Source: Aphelenchoides besseyi
Lineage: Eukaryota > Nematoda > Chromadorea > Rhabditida > Aphelenchoididae
Assembly (NCBI GenBank): GCA_024699855.1
Contig: JAMPIQ010000002.1
Span: forward strand, 12,462,001 to 12,526,000
Length of the DNA: 64,000 bases
Reading direction: 5' to 3'
Below, in pieces: positions 15,301 to 27,264 of this stretch (position 1 is the stretch's first letter; each line of letters begins with the position of its first letter). Under the pieces are notes generated by a model that saw nothing but the letters and a program-made list of their open reading frames with translations, did no database searches and was not told the DNA's origin. A program made the translations under genes and the position numbers.

Positions 15301-18300
15301 CTAGGACTTGAGTTGGCAAAGAAGCCTAAGCGAATTGCGTTTCTACGATCATTGGGCATCTCCCAAATGAACAAATTAAAAATCAAACCACGAACAACGG
15401 GTAGAAAGAACAAAAGTCAAGAGGTTCTACGCGGCAGGTGTACGACAGTCGATGACGTAATCAAGGGGTTTTGCTCTTAAAACAAGCCATTTGCTATCCT
15501 GTCCTGGTCGCTGTCAAAACACAAATTCAAAATTATGATTGAGATAACACCTAAGAAGTCGTACTCTCCCTCTCGTCGGTCACGTGCAAACTTCCGTATC
15601 AATGTGAGCAGAAGTTTTTCGGCGCCGATTCGATTATTTGCATTAAAAGTTTTGATCGACGCGAAGAGTTCGTAACCCATTTTTAATTATGAACATTAGA
15701 ATGAAGCAGATAGTCTTGCAAATGAAAGATTAAAGAAAGTTTGTCAACAAGATTGTCGTCGCTTGGCTGAAGAAGAGAAAGATAGTTGCGGGAAAATCTG
15801 CAGATCAAAGCAGTGAATTGGCAGTCTCCGGCCATTCAACGACAACTACCGGCGCAGAAAACACAATCCATGAAAAAGCGAAACCGCGGCTTTGTCGTCT
15901 TCGCAGCTGTCAATCGCGCCTTTCATTCGATGTATTCCAGATGTAGTACTTCGAAATCTGGATCATGTTGTTTCTCAATCTAAGTACAATACTGCAAAGC
16001 ACAAGATCAACCGCTAAGAGAGTGACTGCATTGCTAATTGGCACCAATTTGCACAACAAAATACCGCATTGTCGGTAGTCTTCTTCTGCGATTGATTGCC
16101 TACAATCGGCTATTAAAAAAAAGAAGCAAATGACACATCGATTGAGCTGAAAGAACACATTTCGAGCTCAATCAGAATTCCGGCGTTGACATTTGTTGCG
16201 CCGTAAGACAATCGGGACAAAAAACAAAAGTGATCAAGCGGACTGATCGAGCAAAATTGGGGCCAAATCGGTTTACACACGCCCAGAGATGAATCCCATC
16301 GTTTCTTTCTCCGTCATTCTTTCGATTCACTGGAAGAAAGAATCGTGGCCATAAGACAATTAAGATTGAAAGTTGTTTTCGAAGTCTGCTCCTCATTGAT
16401 CTGCTCTTCGTTTTTTCCACTTCACATCCGGTCGCCTCGTATTTCGCCCATGAATCACCGCAAGTTATCAAATTTCAGGACTTTCAACGAAGTTGTCGAG
16501 TACGTCCAGGTGTTGAACAACTTGTCGGACACGAGCAACGAGATACATCATTTAAAAATATCAGAGCCCAATTGCCCTCTGACTATGAAAAACATAATGA
16601 CGAGTCGTGAAACAAAACTGCTCATCGAACTTTGTAAAAAATTCGGATGAGAGTCATGATTGTTTTACAATAGCTACTCGAAATGACAACGAAAAGGTCG
16701 TAAAGTTGATGGTCGAAAGTAGCCAAAAAAAAAACAGGTCAAGTGCCAAACAACTTTACCCTCCAACTATCAAAAAAGAAAAGAATCTGAATAACCCGTG
16801 AAGATCAGCGAAAGAACGATCACCTTAAAAGTTGTCATTCCGAATCGTTTGCGTTGAGTGAATGGTACAAAATCGTCCATCCCTCGAATGCTTATTTCAA
16901 CAGAAGGCAAACTATCGGCGAAAATCACAAATCCACGCGCACCTACTTTCAACACATTTGCATACAACAACAGAAACTCCAAACGTTTGACAAACGTTTG
17001 TTCACAGCGGACAAACAGAATTGGAATTCGAATTGTCACATTGGCATCAGAAGTTTCACAAGAATGTCAAAGAGCTCCGTAATTTCTCATGTTCGAACAT
17101 GAAAACCGCAAACATCACGTTCCCACACGCGAATCAGAAGTCCCGGAATTTGTACAAAAAAACGTTCGGCGAATTTCTTTTATCCCCCTAACGTCGCAAA
17201 TTCTGCCAACTGAAGGACGAGGTCTCCCGCCAAAACGAAGCAATTTCATCAGTCTCTCCGGCTATACGATCGACCTCAATCTGGAAGATTACATTCCCGC
17301 GTATGCTTCTCAAACAAGAGAGATTGCGGGAAGAAGTTGAAAAACCCGAACCTCGGTTTAGACTAATGAATCACAATCGACCTTTTGCTAATTAGATTCG
17401 GAAACTGAAGAATGTTGCCGTTCGCTAGCAACATCGTCGAATGGCAATAGCAGGAAACAAGATGTGAGTAACATAAGCGGCGAGTTCTTTGACCAAAAAC
17501 ATCTCGTTAACAAATTGGGCTACGAGGAATTAATGCGCGTTTTTTTCTTACGACAATCAACCTCTCAACGGCAAACATCAAACGTTGAAGCCGGAGAAAT
17601 TTGTGTCCGATCTCCCACCAATCTTTCCGGCGCAAATCTCATTCTGGTAGGCCGTCAATATCCACAAAAGATTCCCATCCATTTATCAACGACGGACGAC
17701 GCGAAGAGCCGAAATCTTTTTGGATCAAAAAATGTTCCAAATTTGCGTCGTGAACAAGGCGAATTGGTCGCAAATGTGCGTGAGTCATTAGTTTTGAAAA
17801 GACTGACGGAAACCGCGGTGATAAACACGCAGACAGGAAAACAGTCATAAATATTGCGAGACGAATTCTCCCACCTACCTGCTCAGAATCAACGGTCGAC
17901 GGTTCATGACCTGACGAATCGAAGTCGCGGTTTGTTTGGTTGATATCGTCGAAAAGTTGTTGGAACGTCGAGACGCTGAAATTCAAGTGTAAAACAGCAA
18001 TTGAAGTTAATCACGATAGAGAACGAAACACGTTGACTACACACAAATACGATACGTAAACACAGAAAACCAACTGAGTGGACATTAAGCGAAAATGCCC
18101 GTCGGAATGTCGCAAAATACACGAAATGATTGACGATCCCAAAAAACAATCCGCTTCTTTCATATTCAGAATGTCAGCATTAACTGCACCAACGGGAATA
18201 GAACTCGAAATATAAAATGCGGAAACAGTTAAAAGTCTTGTAGCTGTTTGGTAGCTCCAGAGAACTCAAGAAACGGTAGTTGTTAGGCAATTATTGTTTT

Positions 18301-21300
18301 CGAACGTTGAAGGGCGAGGAGTCTAAAGATGTCGAAGGATGCGCGCGGACGTCGTGCAAATTGGTAACAATTTGAAGTCCCGCTTTACATAACTGAACGC
18401 AACGAACAATACACTTCTCTATGGAGCGACAGTCCACATGCATAAAAGAATTTGTTCTCAAGTTCAACAGAAACATCAGACCATAAACCGAAGGGCGTTT
18501 CGTGACTAATTCGGCATTTCACAAAAGACGTTAAATCGCGAGATCAATTGCAAATGCGCGTCGAGAGCCGTTCGAATCCAGGCCGGAGTGAATGAAATGG
18601 GGAACAGTTGTCGAAATGAAGTCAAATTTTTCCGTCTCTCTGAAACTACAACTCAACTTCCCGCAAACTGAACGTCCGACTATATAAATCGGCTGACTGG
18701 CGATTCGGAGATCGATCAAAACGAAACCGCTTGCTAATAAACACACGTCCTCCACCACCTTTAATCCCTCTGGCATGTAGAATTGGGGGGAAGTACACGA
18801 CGATAAAATCGAATTGCTATTTTGGGACCGTAAAAAACACGTGCGATTGCCGAGTCGTGAGAACCTTCGTGAAACAAATGACCAGTTGGAATATAAACTT
18901 GGAAAGACATCGTCGAGAAATGTGAAAAAGAAGACAATGAACAAACAGCGGCAGTTTTTTGTTGTTACACGACTAACATATGAAACCAAATCTTCTCCTC
19001 CTCCTCTTATCCACTGGAAGGTGAGAACGGAGGAGAGTGTCCGTTTGGTTTGTCAAAATGGCTCTTTGCGAAAAAATGGACAACGAGAGAAAAAACGCGC
19101 TTCAGTCGTCTAAACTATTGTTTGGAAAAGTGATGGACTAACGGCGACAATCCGTCAAAGTGAGTCAGTTAAGTGGACAAATCGTTTTCCTTAATGGACT
19201 TGAGCGGAACTTCGAAATGAGCAATTTTTTCGTCCCATAGATCAATTTCCCGAAAAGCATCGAAGGTTTGTTGTTTTTCCTGATGTCCGAATGACCATTG
19301 AATTCACGTTCAATTCACAAACTCTCCAAACTGGCCGTCGGCCATTCGCTTTTGTTCCTCAACTGCTGAAGGCGACTCGGCGGTTCGAAACACGAGGTCA
19401 TAAAATTTTGTAGGCGGAAAGATGCCATTACTTCGAAACAGAATTTCCCTTTGGCTCTTCATCGTTCGAGCTCATTCCGCAGACAAAACGAATGAAAACA
19501 AGAGGCGAAATGTTCGAACAGCCCGTGGAATAAAAGCACCGGAATGACCATTGACCGAAACTTTAATGACCGCTTCAAAGGCCGTTTCCTCGTTTTGTTC
19601 CATTTGAATTTCAAACAATTGCGTGGTCAAAACGAGGAAGACAACTTCGTAGTTTCCGTGATGAAAACCCCGAAAATTGTGAACATACGGGCTACATAAT
19701 TAGAAGCTTAGTGTATGTTGATACAACCGTTTCTTGATTGGAGTTGAGGAGCGCAAAACAATGAACCCAACCGCAAACATACGACTCGGCATCAACTTCA
19801 AATTCAACTTACAGACACATGAAATGACAAGATCGACGCAATTCAAGATCGAACAAACTGATAAAACAACAAAGCGAGGGACGAGAAGTCTTTTATTTAT
19901 GGCCGTCGCAGTCAAGAGATGGAAAGCGACAGTTAGGTTTCGGAACGTGCGTGTGGTTGTGTAATTTAAACGAACAAAGTCACCATCACGAAACCGTAAC
20001 TCGCAATTTTGAGGTCAGAAATAACGAAAACATCTTGGGAAGAAGGCTCAAATTGAAATTAAGCGAAATGTGCAGGTGTCAGAAACGTGATGACGTTGTT
20101 TTCGGCTAACACACTTTTGACTTTTCTCAATTTCATCGCTCCTCTAAACCGCCGACTTTCCAAGGTCGAAAATCAAACAGGTGCGCAGGAACGACGATCG
20201 CAACCAATCAAACTGCTGGGAAACAGCCACGAAATCCGGCCAAATGAAAGCGACATCCTCATTGCCGCTGTTTAGTGTCAACCAAAAAGTCGGATGTGTC
20301 AAAAGAAATTTGCATGTTAATCGAGATGGAAACTCCGAGAGATTTACATCGTCCACAAGTGCAAAACGCGCAGTCAAAGACGTTTTTGTTCGACTCGGAG
20401 TTTAACGTAATTTTGGCGCCTTCAACAAAAAGTTGGATTGAAGAAAAAGACTCAAATCCCGAAGTTTATTGCAGACGCCTCACAACAACATTGACGGCAG
20501 CGGTCAGTTCGCGCGAAAACAGTCGTACGACGCGTCAAATTCTGACGAAAACTTGCAATTTCCTGCGGGAGCTAAACGGAAGGATTACTTCGAATTGACA
20601 TGAGCAAATCAGACGATTGAACATCGAACCGCCATTCTACCGCAATATCCGGATGAAGGACAAATGATGTGATCGGATCTGACAATAAGTGCTTACAGAA
20701 TGCCGCATTCAGAAGTCAGATGTTTCAATTGCAAATCCATAATATTTAGAAGCTTAATCGTAAACCACACTTTCCAGAGGGTTCATTTTTACAGGAATGT
20801 CGTGTTCAAAAGCTCGTAGCGCAACAGATTGGTTGGTTTTGAACACACGACTAATCCGCCAACTATTCATCGCTCAATCCTGCGAACACACACAGAAGTT
20901 CCCATCATTTCGAACTAAACAACATGAACAGAGCGGTAGGTTGAAAGGGAGTCTACGGTTTGGTTGCTCAATAATTACAGAGCTCATGGCGTTTTTCGAA
21001 CCATGAATTTAACTCGACGCTTCGTGAGCGGTCGATTCATCAGCGAATATCGATAGGAAACAGAGTTCACAGAAAAAAACCGATCGTTTCGATGGACTTT
21101 TAATCGGTTTATAACGCACAACTTTCCCTCTCAATTGCTTTTTTCTAAGCCCGAGATTTATTGTCGTCATGAGCGCAGACCCACTTGCAATATTTACGCG
21201 CAAGTTATATCAATTCCAAAACAAACATGACCAGTGCGCAGAAGTAGTCTAAAGACTTGAGCGTCATAATCAAATGAAACTGATGAGATTTATAGCAACA

Positions 21301-23194
21301 ACTTGGGAATCTTGGTATGACGGAATCTGGACAAACTTCACGGACATTCCAAAAGACAAGTGGGCAGAAGATTCGGTTCTAACCACAAAACCCGTGAGTC
21401 AAATCAGCGCTGATCGACGTCAGATAAACGGTAAGGGACTTGAACGAATATTAGCCCTCCGTTATTCTGCTTCTATGCATTTGTAAGCCAAGGTCGTTGG
21501 CGAATTGCCGTGAAGAGTAACCGCCTGGTCATACACAACCACGCCTTTTCGCGGGGATTACCTTTTGTCATAAGTAGACAGAAAACGGCGCATACGAAGC
21601 CCTCCAAATTACCTGAAACCGATAGCCACCGGAACCGAAGAAGGACACCAGCTGTCTAGAAAAGTAAATAAACGCGCGCCAAGATTTCCGGACTTTTCAA
21701 CTTCTCGGTCTTCTTCGAACTGACCGTTCATCAATCAGCAAGCAAAACAAGCGGTCTCTTCAGTTCGAGGTTTGTCACCTGTTTCCAATGCAAACGAACG
21801 TGTTTTGATTCGAATTGAACAAAATCCAACGAAATGAATCACTGGTCAGTGAATGCGCTGATTTTTGGCCGAATGCAGCTGTTACCGAGATTTATATTCA
21901 AAATCTTTTGCTTTAACGACAATCAATGTGCTGTACCCGGGAATCTACATTGGTGATTTACCCGCTTCTAAAGTCCCTCCACTAACACAGAGCGAGAAAG
22001 TTACACAATAAATCAAACAAATGGACACACTTAAAACTCCGAGCTTTGTCGGCATCAATTCGCTCTCAAACGGAATCAAATTTCTCGTACAGAAAATGAA
22101 CACGTTCGACGAGTCCCGTGGTGGTCATAAATGGAGACGTATTGGGGAAATTACTCGGAATGAACTGAACAGGTTGCTTCAGGGTCTCGACACAAACCGA
22201 ATAGCCAATCGGACAGATTCGTCACGCGTGACAATCGCACCCAAACTTGTCATTAATTAGCGAAACGATTGAAAAATGAGAGCCAAGATTTGAAGGCAGC
22301 AACCAGACGGGAATCAGATTGTCTTTACGAAAAGAATTATTCAGTCGGGCAAATCCATTTCAGGTTTGAGAATGGACTAGTGGCAGATGTGTTCCCCAAG
22401 TGCTGCTCAGAAGTCCCGCCGTCAAGTTACTCAACGACCGTCGCGCCCCGGCATCTAACCTACACAACGATATTCACTTGAAGACAAAAACCGGAATAAA
22501 CGATGGCCGGAACACCGGTCCACTCAATTCGTGGCCACTAAGCAACGTGGTCTCGGAATATTTACGTTCCATATGCTGCCCACTACTCGACCGCTCTTCT
22601 CCGGACCGCATCTAATCATGCGTGCAACAAACCGAAACGATTCTTTGTTGTCAATGCGCGGAAAATGGGGACAAGCAAAAGTGAGATCTCAATTAAAATG
22701 AGAAGTCAATCGGAAACATTGCATTTTATAATCCGGACAATCGCATAAATTCAACTGTTTAATACGAAAGTCGTCAACTAACTGGCTACTGTAACTGCTT
22801 CTAAACTTTTGTTTATTCGCAACCTCGTGACTGTGAAACGAATTTGCATGAAATTACTGAACAATTAGCTCTCGTGTTTACGAACTTTTCGCGCACTACT
22901 ACAAGTTCGGTCGTTCGAAATCAACGGTCGGGAATGCCGTCGCGAGAAAACACTTGAGAGTTGAGAGGAAGCCTAATGTGCTCGCCAAGTCAATGGACAC
23001 CAGCTAATGCCGGAAATCTCGCGCGAACACTTCACGAATATTTGGCCACAATAACAAACAAATACCAATCAACGTTTCCTTCAAACCCACCACTTTTCCG
23101 CGTACATCGAGTCCTCGTCGCTGTCATCGTCGCTCGTCGATAACTCCAAGCCTTCAATTCCGTATTCATCCAGAGGCAGACTTTCCAGCGACAT
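9391..23194 (-). CDS. mig-10: MIG-10 / RIAM / lamellipodin RA-PH adaptor
   Basis: MRL-family adaptor linking Ras-family GTPases, phosphoinositides and Ena/VASP to actin during cell migration and axon guidance. Exons (high to low): 23194-23094, 17975-17879, 14881-14114, 13966-13736, 12232-11908, 11199-10991, 10945-10760, 10715-10612, 10569-10506, 10465-10193, 10146-9700 and 9657-9391; 1,023 residues. Residues 1-70 are acidic. Near 260-290 is [18 protein letters not shown], the MRL N-terminal leucine-rich motif. The RA domain spans about 440-545 ([15 protein letters not shown]...YPELHI), and the PH domain about 585-695 ([20 protein letters not shown]). Proline-rich stretches ([16 protein letters not shown]) are probable Ena/VASP or SH3 ligands. 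The first two exons are short and lie in introns of 5.1 and 3.0 kb; I assign them because splice phase (2, then 0) and sequence fit. The intron after 10991 has a GC donor. Earlier or alternative first exons are possible. Confidence 0.9.
12233..13735. other. mig-10 intron (1.5 kb)
   Basis: Sequence between two mig-10 exons. Open frames on both strands are short, overlap one another and show no domain. I see no nested gene. Confidence 0.55.
14882..23093. other. Two giant mig-10 introns (3.0 and 5.1 kb)
   Basis: Apart from the 97-nt exon at 17879-17975 this stretch is intron. Read by eye the + strand is rich in A and C, that is, the transcribed sense is T/G-rich. I find no transposon ends, tRNA or convincing nested ORF. 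The many short open frames contradict each other on the two strands. Confidence 0.5.
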
Positions 23195-24984
23195 CGAACG
23201 CTCTAAAATCAAAAATCTCTTCTTCGACCACTGTATCAGACTTCGACATGAAAACTACAAAGCAATTGGGCGAAAACAACAAAACAGTTTCCGGGACCTC
23301 AAACGTACAGTCAGAAGCGTAACATTTTAATCGTTGAAACAATTCGTCTCGGGCCTTTTATGAATCGCCAAAAAACGCGAATTAAAACACGATTTTCGTA
23401 TTGAAGATTATGAACGTGACGAATCGCGTTTTTTTACTTGGGCAAAAACGTCGACAAAGAACAATATGCGTGAGACGCACGAAATGTTTAGCGGATGAAC
23501 TATCGGCGATTGTCCGAAGTGATAGCCACTGAAGGTCCGTTTTTTGGAGCTCGAGAATTCTGACGGTCAATTTCCTCGAACAAAATACCCGCCGGAAGTG
23601 AGTCGTTTTCACTCGTCGGCGCGACGAAATCAAACGCTCCGCCCATGGCGTCTTTGCCGCAAATGACCACTGGCTTGCGCAAATCTAATCGCGCATTTTC
23701 CGTATAACAACGCATGTCTTAACCGTGGTGTAATCAGTACGCTCGTCCTCGGGGGTTTGACGCTTATAAATCGGAAATGGAAAGATTGTTCGACACGACG
23801 ACCGGCGCTCGTCTTCGGCGCTTGAAAACGTTGAAACTAATTGAATTGCGGTTGAATAAAAACCGCAATCTGCTCGGTTGCCAGCTGAGTTGCATTTTTT
23901 AGTATGTTGGACTCTGTCATTAACGACAGATTCTTAATTCAATAATCAGAACTCGTTTTTGAGTTACAAATTTCAGGTTCAGCGAAACGATCTTCAAAGA
24001 AAGAATCTGTGGATAGTCGAGTTTGAAGAGTGAAATCAGCACATTTCATCACAGAGCTTTGATGTGAATACGTGACTATGCACGCTATTTTTTTGTGTTA
24101 GTTAACACAATGCGTAATGGTCAATAGTCAGGATGCGCTTCCAGAGAGTCGATCGAAAACGTGAATCTCATCGAACAACAAAAACACGAACGAGCCGACA
24201 CTCGGATTCCCATTACTCGGTAGTTGACTTCCGATTCCAATGGTCAATTGATTTCGATTGTTTTTGATTTGCAATGCAGTTTTTGACCATTTGCGTTCAT
24301 TCGACAACCCAAAAGTCGATGTTTCTGTCCGACTACTTTAACTCGCAGTGTCGCTTCTTGACTCAACACAAGTTGCCAGTGAGAATGACCGTCGTCTTTG
24401 GATCACTGGTTACAAGGCCGAATCGAAGAATCCGAGACGGCATTGTGTAATTTTTTTCGAAGAACTTGTTCCGTCCGCGTTGTGGTCACTTAAACGGAGA
24501 GACAAAAAACGCAAGACAGTGTATACGTCCGCTCAAGTGACCACAACAATAGCAAATCAAAACAAAAATAATAATACGAAAAAGGAAGACGTGAAGCGGC
24601 GATCGACTAGTCTTCCCGTGGGGCTTCTAATCGTTCTTCTTCCTGCATCATCACGTCACTTCGGCGCTTCTTTTTCGTGCGTTTTTTGCGTTGACCATTA
24701 CCGTTTTCCATGATCGTTCTCTCGGAGACTCAACTACCAGTCGATTAATCGCAATTGCTTGCAAGTTTTGCGTATTCATCTTTAGATGTTAGCATCGTTT
24801 TTTGTGCGTCTCGTGTTCACTTTCTTGCCATCAACAAAAAACGTGGCTAATCACAGTTTTTCCAATCGGCACATGAACTTTGGTGATTGCTTTCAATCCC
24901 CTTACGATCCCGCTTCTTACTTCTCATTTGTCTGTTTTAGGGTCGTGCACTGTTGGGTTACGGTAGAAACGAAGTTCAAAGGAA
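23195..24984. other. Intergenic stretch, divergent upstream regions
   Basis: Lies between the first recognised mig-10 exon (-) and the secreted DUF148-like gene (+). An acceptor (TTTTAG) directly before the mig-10 exon at 23202 implies at least one earlier 5' exon in or beyond this region. A 71-codon minus frame at 23500-23715 is open but no splice phase links it to mig-10. Confidence 0.4.
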
Positions 24985-26475
24985 ATGCGATCCTATAAAC
25001 GATTTGTTATTTTAATTCAATTGTTCGTTGTAGCGAGCAGATGCTATGCTCAGAACGTAAGCTCCTTGCATGATTTATTGTATTCATATTGTTTTTGATA
25101 GCAGTCGGAACTGAAATGTGATTTGCCAGCGAACATCCATCAACTTCCTGAGTTTGCACAGGACGAGATCCGTGCGGTTTGGTAGTTTTGCCAACTCAGT
25201 AGTTTATAGTTTGCTATTGTTTTAGGAAAAATTACGTACCTGGAGATAACTGCAAAAAAGAACTGTTAATAACTGACGATATTCTTGCCGTGTTGGATAT
25301 GTTTGATAAAGAGTTAGAGAAGAATAGTCATTCTGCACCGGGGCCAATAAAGATGGGGCCATTGATAACTACACAATCACCTTTAAACTACGAGACTTTG
25401 ATCACAAAGGCTACTGCTATTATTGATGTTGAAAGTTCAACGATTCCATACGCAAATCCATCCACTGATCATCCTCTTGTCCAATCAACAGATGATGATG
25501 TTGACTATTCGGATTTTGTAATTATCTTATAACTATCATATGCTACAATATTTGTTTGTAGACTACAACTTCCGTTCGTCAATCAACGACTTTGGAAACC
25601 GTCGAACAAAAACAATCTCATCATTCAACCGAAAGCGGTGAACAACCGTTCACGTACACGGGATCTCCGTCGGCAACAAACACGATCGAAATGACAACAA
25701 CACCACGTATTGAGTTAGATTATGTCGAACCGTTGGATTCAAATGAGAGAGCGATAACAAGCAAAGCGATTCGTATATCACGAGTTCGTATTCCAACTGA
25801 TTACGACCAATTCAATGGTAAACTTTAAATAAATTTTGGTTCGCGACGTTTTCATTTACAGAAATAACAACCAGAACAGTACAACCACGACGAAACAACT
25901 TTAAGTTGGAAAAAACAGATAAGGTATTCGATTATCTAAGATATCTTAGTTTAGTAACATGTTTAGGTTCTTAACGAGAAGTTTTATGAATCACAAGAAC
26001 CCACTATGCCATTTCTAAAAGGCGCTAATTCACAGGTTGTACGATTGTTTAAAGAAGTCATGACTGATCCGGACGTTGTGTCTGAGCAACGACGACAAGA
26101 AGAAGTACAATCGTTCTTTTTTCGAACTTACTTTCCACCTTCTAGATCCATTTACTGGCTGTTTCTTACCTGAACAGTAAACAGCTTTCGGCTTTTAACA
26201 CCTGGTCCTTACAACGTAGAAAACGTATTAAGGCTCGTGAACAAGTTCTTCAACCGTAATAAGGAATCACTGAACGATCTTAAATGACTTTCGAAATCTT
26301 CAGATTATCGTTCGTTGCAAGAGATGCACTAAAACGTTTGTCTCTTACGCCCAGTGATCAAGAACGCAAAACCACGGCGTTTGGTTTACCCGGCGATGTA
26401 CGTGACGAACTGCGGGCCTTTGCAATTCGACTTCGAGAACAACATCAACCCGACTATCGACATAAACAGGCGTAA
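24985..26475 (+). CDS. Secreted SXP/RAL-2 (DUF148)-like nematode protein
   Basis: Exons 24985-25056, 25102-25181, 25226-25517, 25562-25817, 25862-25923, 25967-26104, 26146-26255 and 26304-26475 give 393 residues. A signal peptide is clear (basic MRSYKR, then FVILIQLFVVASRCYA). Next comes a helical module with ANIHQLPEFAQDEIRAVW and a two-cysteine turn (GDNCKKE), then an S/T/E-rich linker of about 150 residues (TTTP, VESSTIP) likely to be O-glycosylated. A second module follows with PFLKGANSQVVRLFKEVM, ending in LPGDVRDELRAF. The L-P/PFLKG...V...F pattern resembles the nematode-specific DUF148/SXP-RAL-2 family, many of which are secreted and some immunodominant in parasites; the biochemical role of the family is unknown. 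The family call is by motif only. A poly(A) signal is at 26710. Confidence 0.6.
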
Positions 26476-27264
26476 AGAGCAAGCAAACCAACTGCTAAAC
26501 ATCTCTCAATTAACCAGACGGTAATTTACGGTTTTGTGGCAAAAGTTTGTTCCGTACCCGTGCGCTCAATTGATGTGCAATCAACATTCTTATCAACATA
26601 AATTGAATGATCTTCATTTATTCAAACTTCTCATTTAACCGAGAAATCTTCACTTTTGTTAGCAAAGTTATTAGTTCATTTTACCTCACTTATCTTGTTT
26701 CGACTATTAAATAAACCGACTTCTCGACGTTTGTTAGTCGAAGACAACTTTTAGTTTTTTTATTTTCAACATTTCAACCAAAACAAATTCGATTCTAAAC
26801 TAATCATCGTATTGCCGCTAACATCTAGAAAACAAACGGGACAATGGCAGTAAGCTGGTAATCGATCGACAAACTTGGTGATTCCATTTTGAAGTTAGTT
26901 AACTTCGACTGAAAGGGTCAACTTCGTGGTGGTGGCACAGACGTGTAAAAATTTAATAAAAACAACATTTGTGCTACAACTTAGAAACAATGACTATGAT
27001 CAATAAGCGTATGAGCAAAATGGAAATTGGCAAATTCACTGCGAACCATACGATCATGCTTTTGGGCACTTAAGGCAAAGAAGGTTGTGCAATTCCGAAT
27101 AAAATTTAAATTTACAACATCGTTAAGGACAAAATTATGACCAGGGTATTAGGAAAAGTTGAAGGCGTTGAATCGGGTTTTTGCTTCAATGTCGTAATAA
27201 GTTTGATGGTAGAAAAAGACGTTGGTGAATTGACGCACACGATGGAGCGAGATCACAGACCACT

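Noticed and set aside
18560..18590. GTTCGAATCC match to a tRNA B-box
   Set aside because: No A-box at the proper distance and no pairing acceptor or anticodon stems.
20275..20598. 107-codon plus-strand frame inside the long mig-10 intron
   Set aside because: No domain or splice context; composition follows the A-rich strand bias of the region.
23500..23715. Minus-strand 71-codon frame (MRCYTENARLDL...) as a possible mig-10 first exon
   Set aside because: No donor in the needed phase 2; the exon at 23194-23094 has the right phase and joins naturally.
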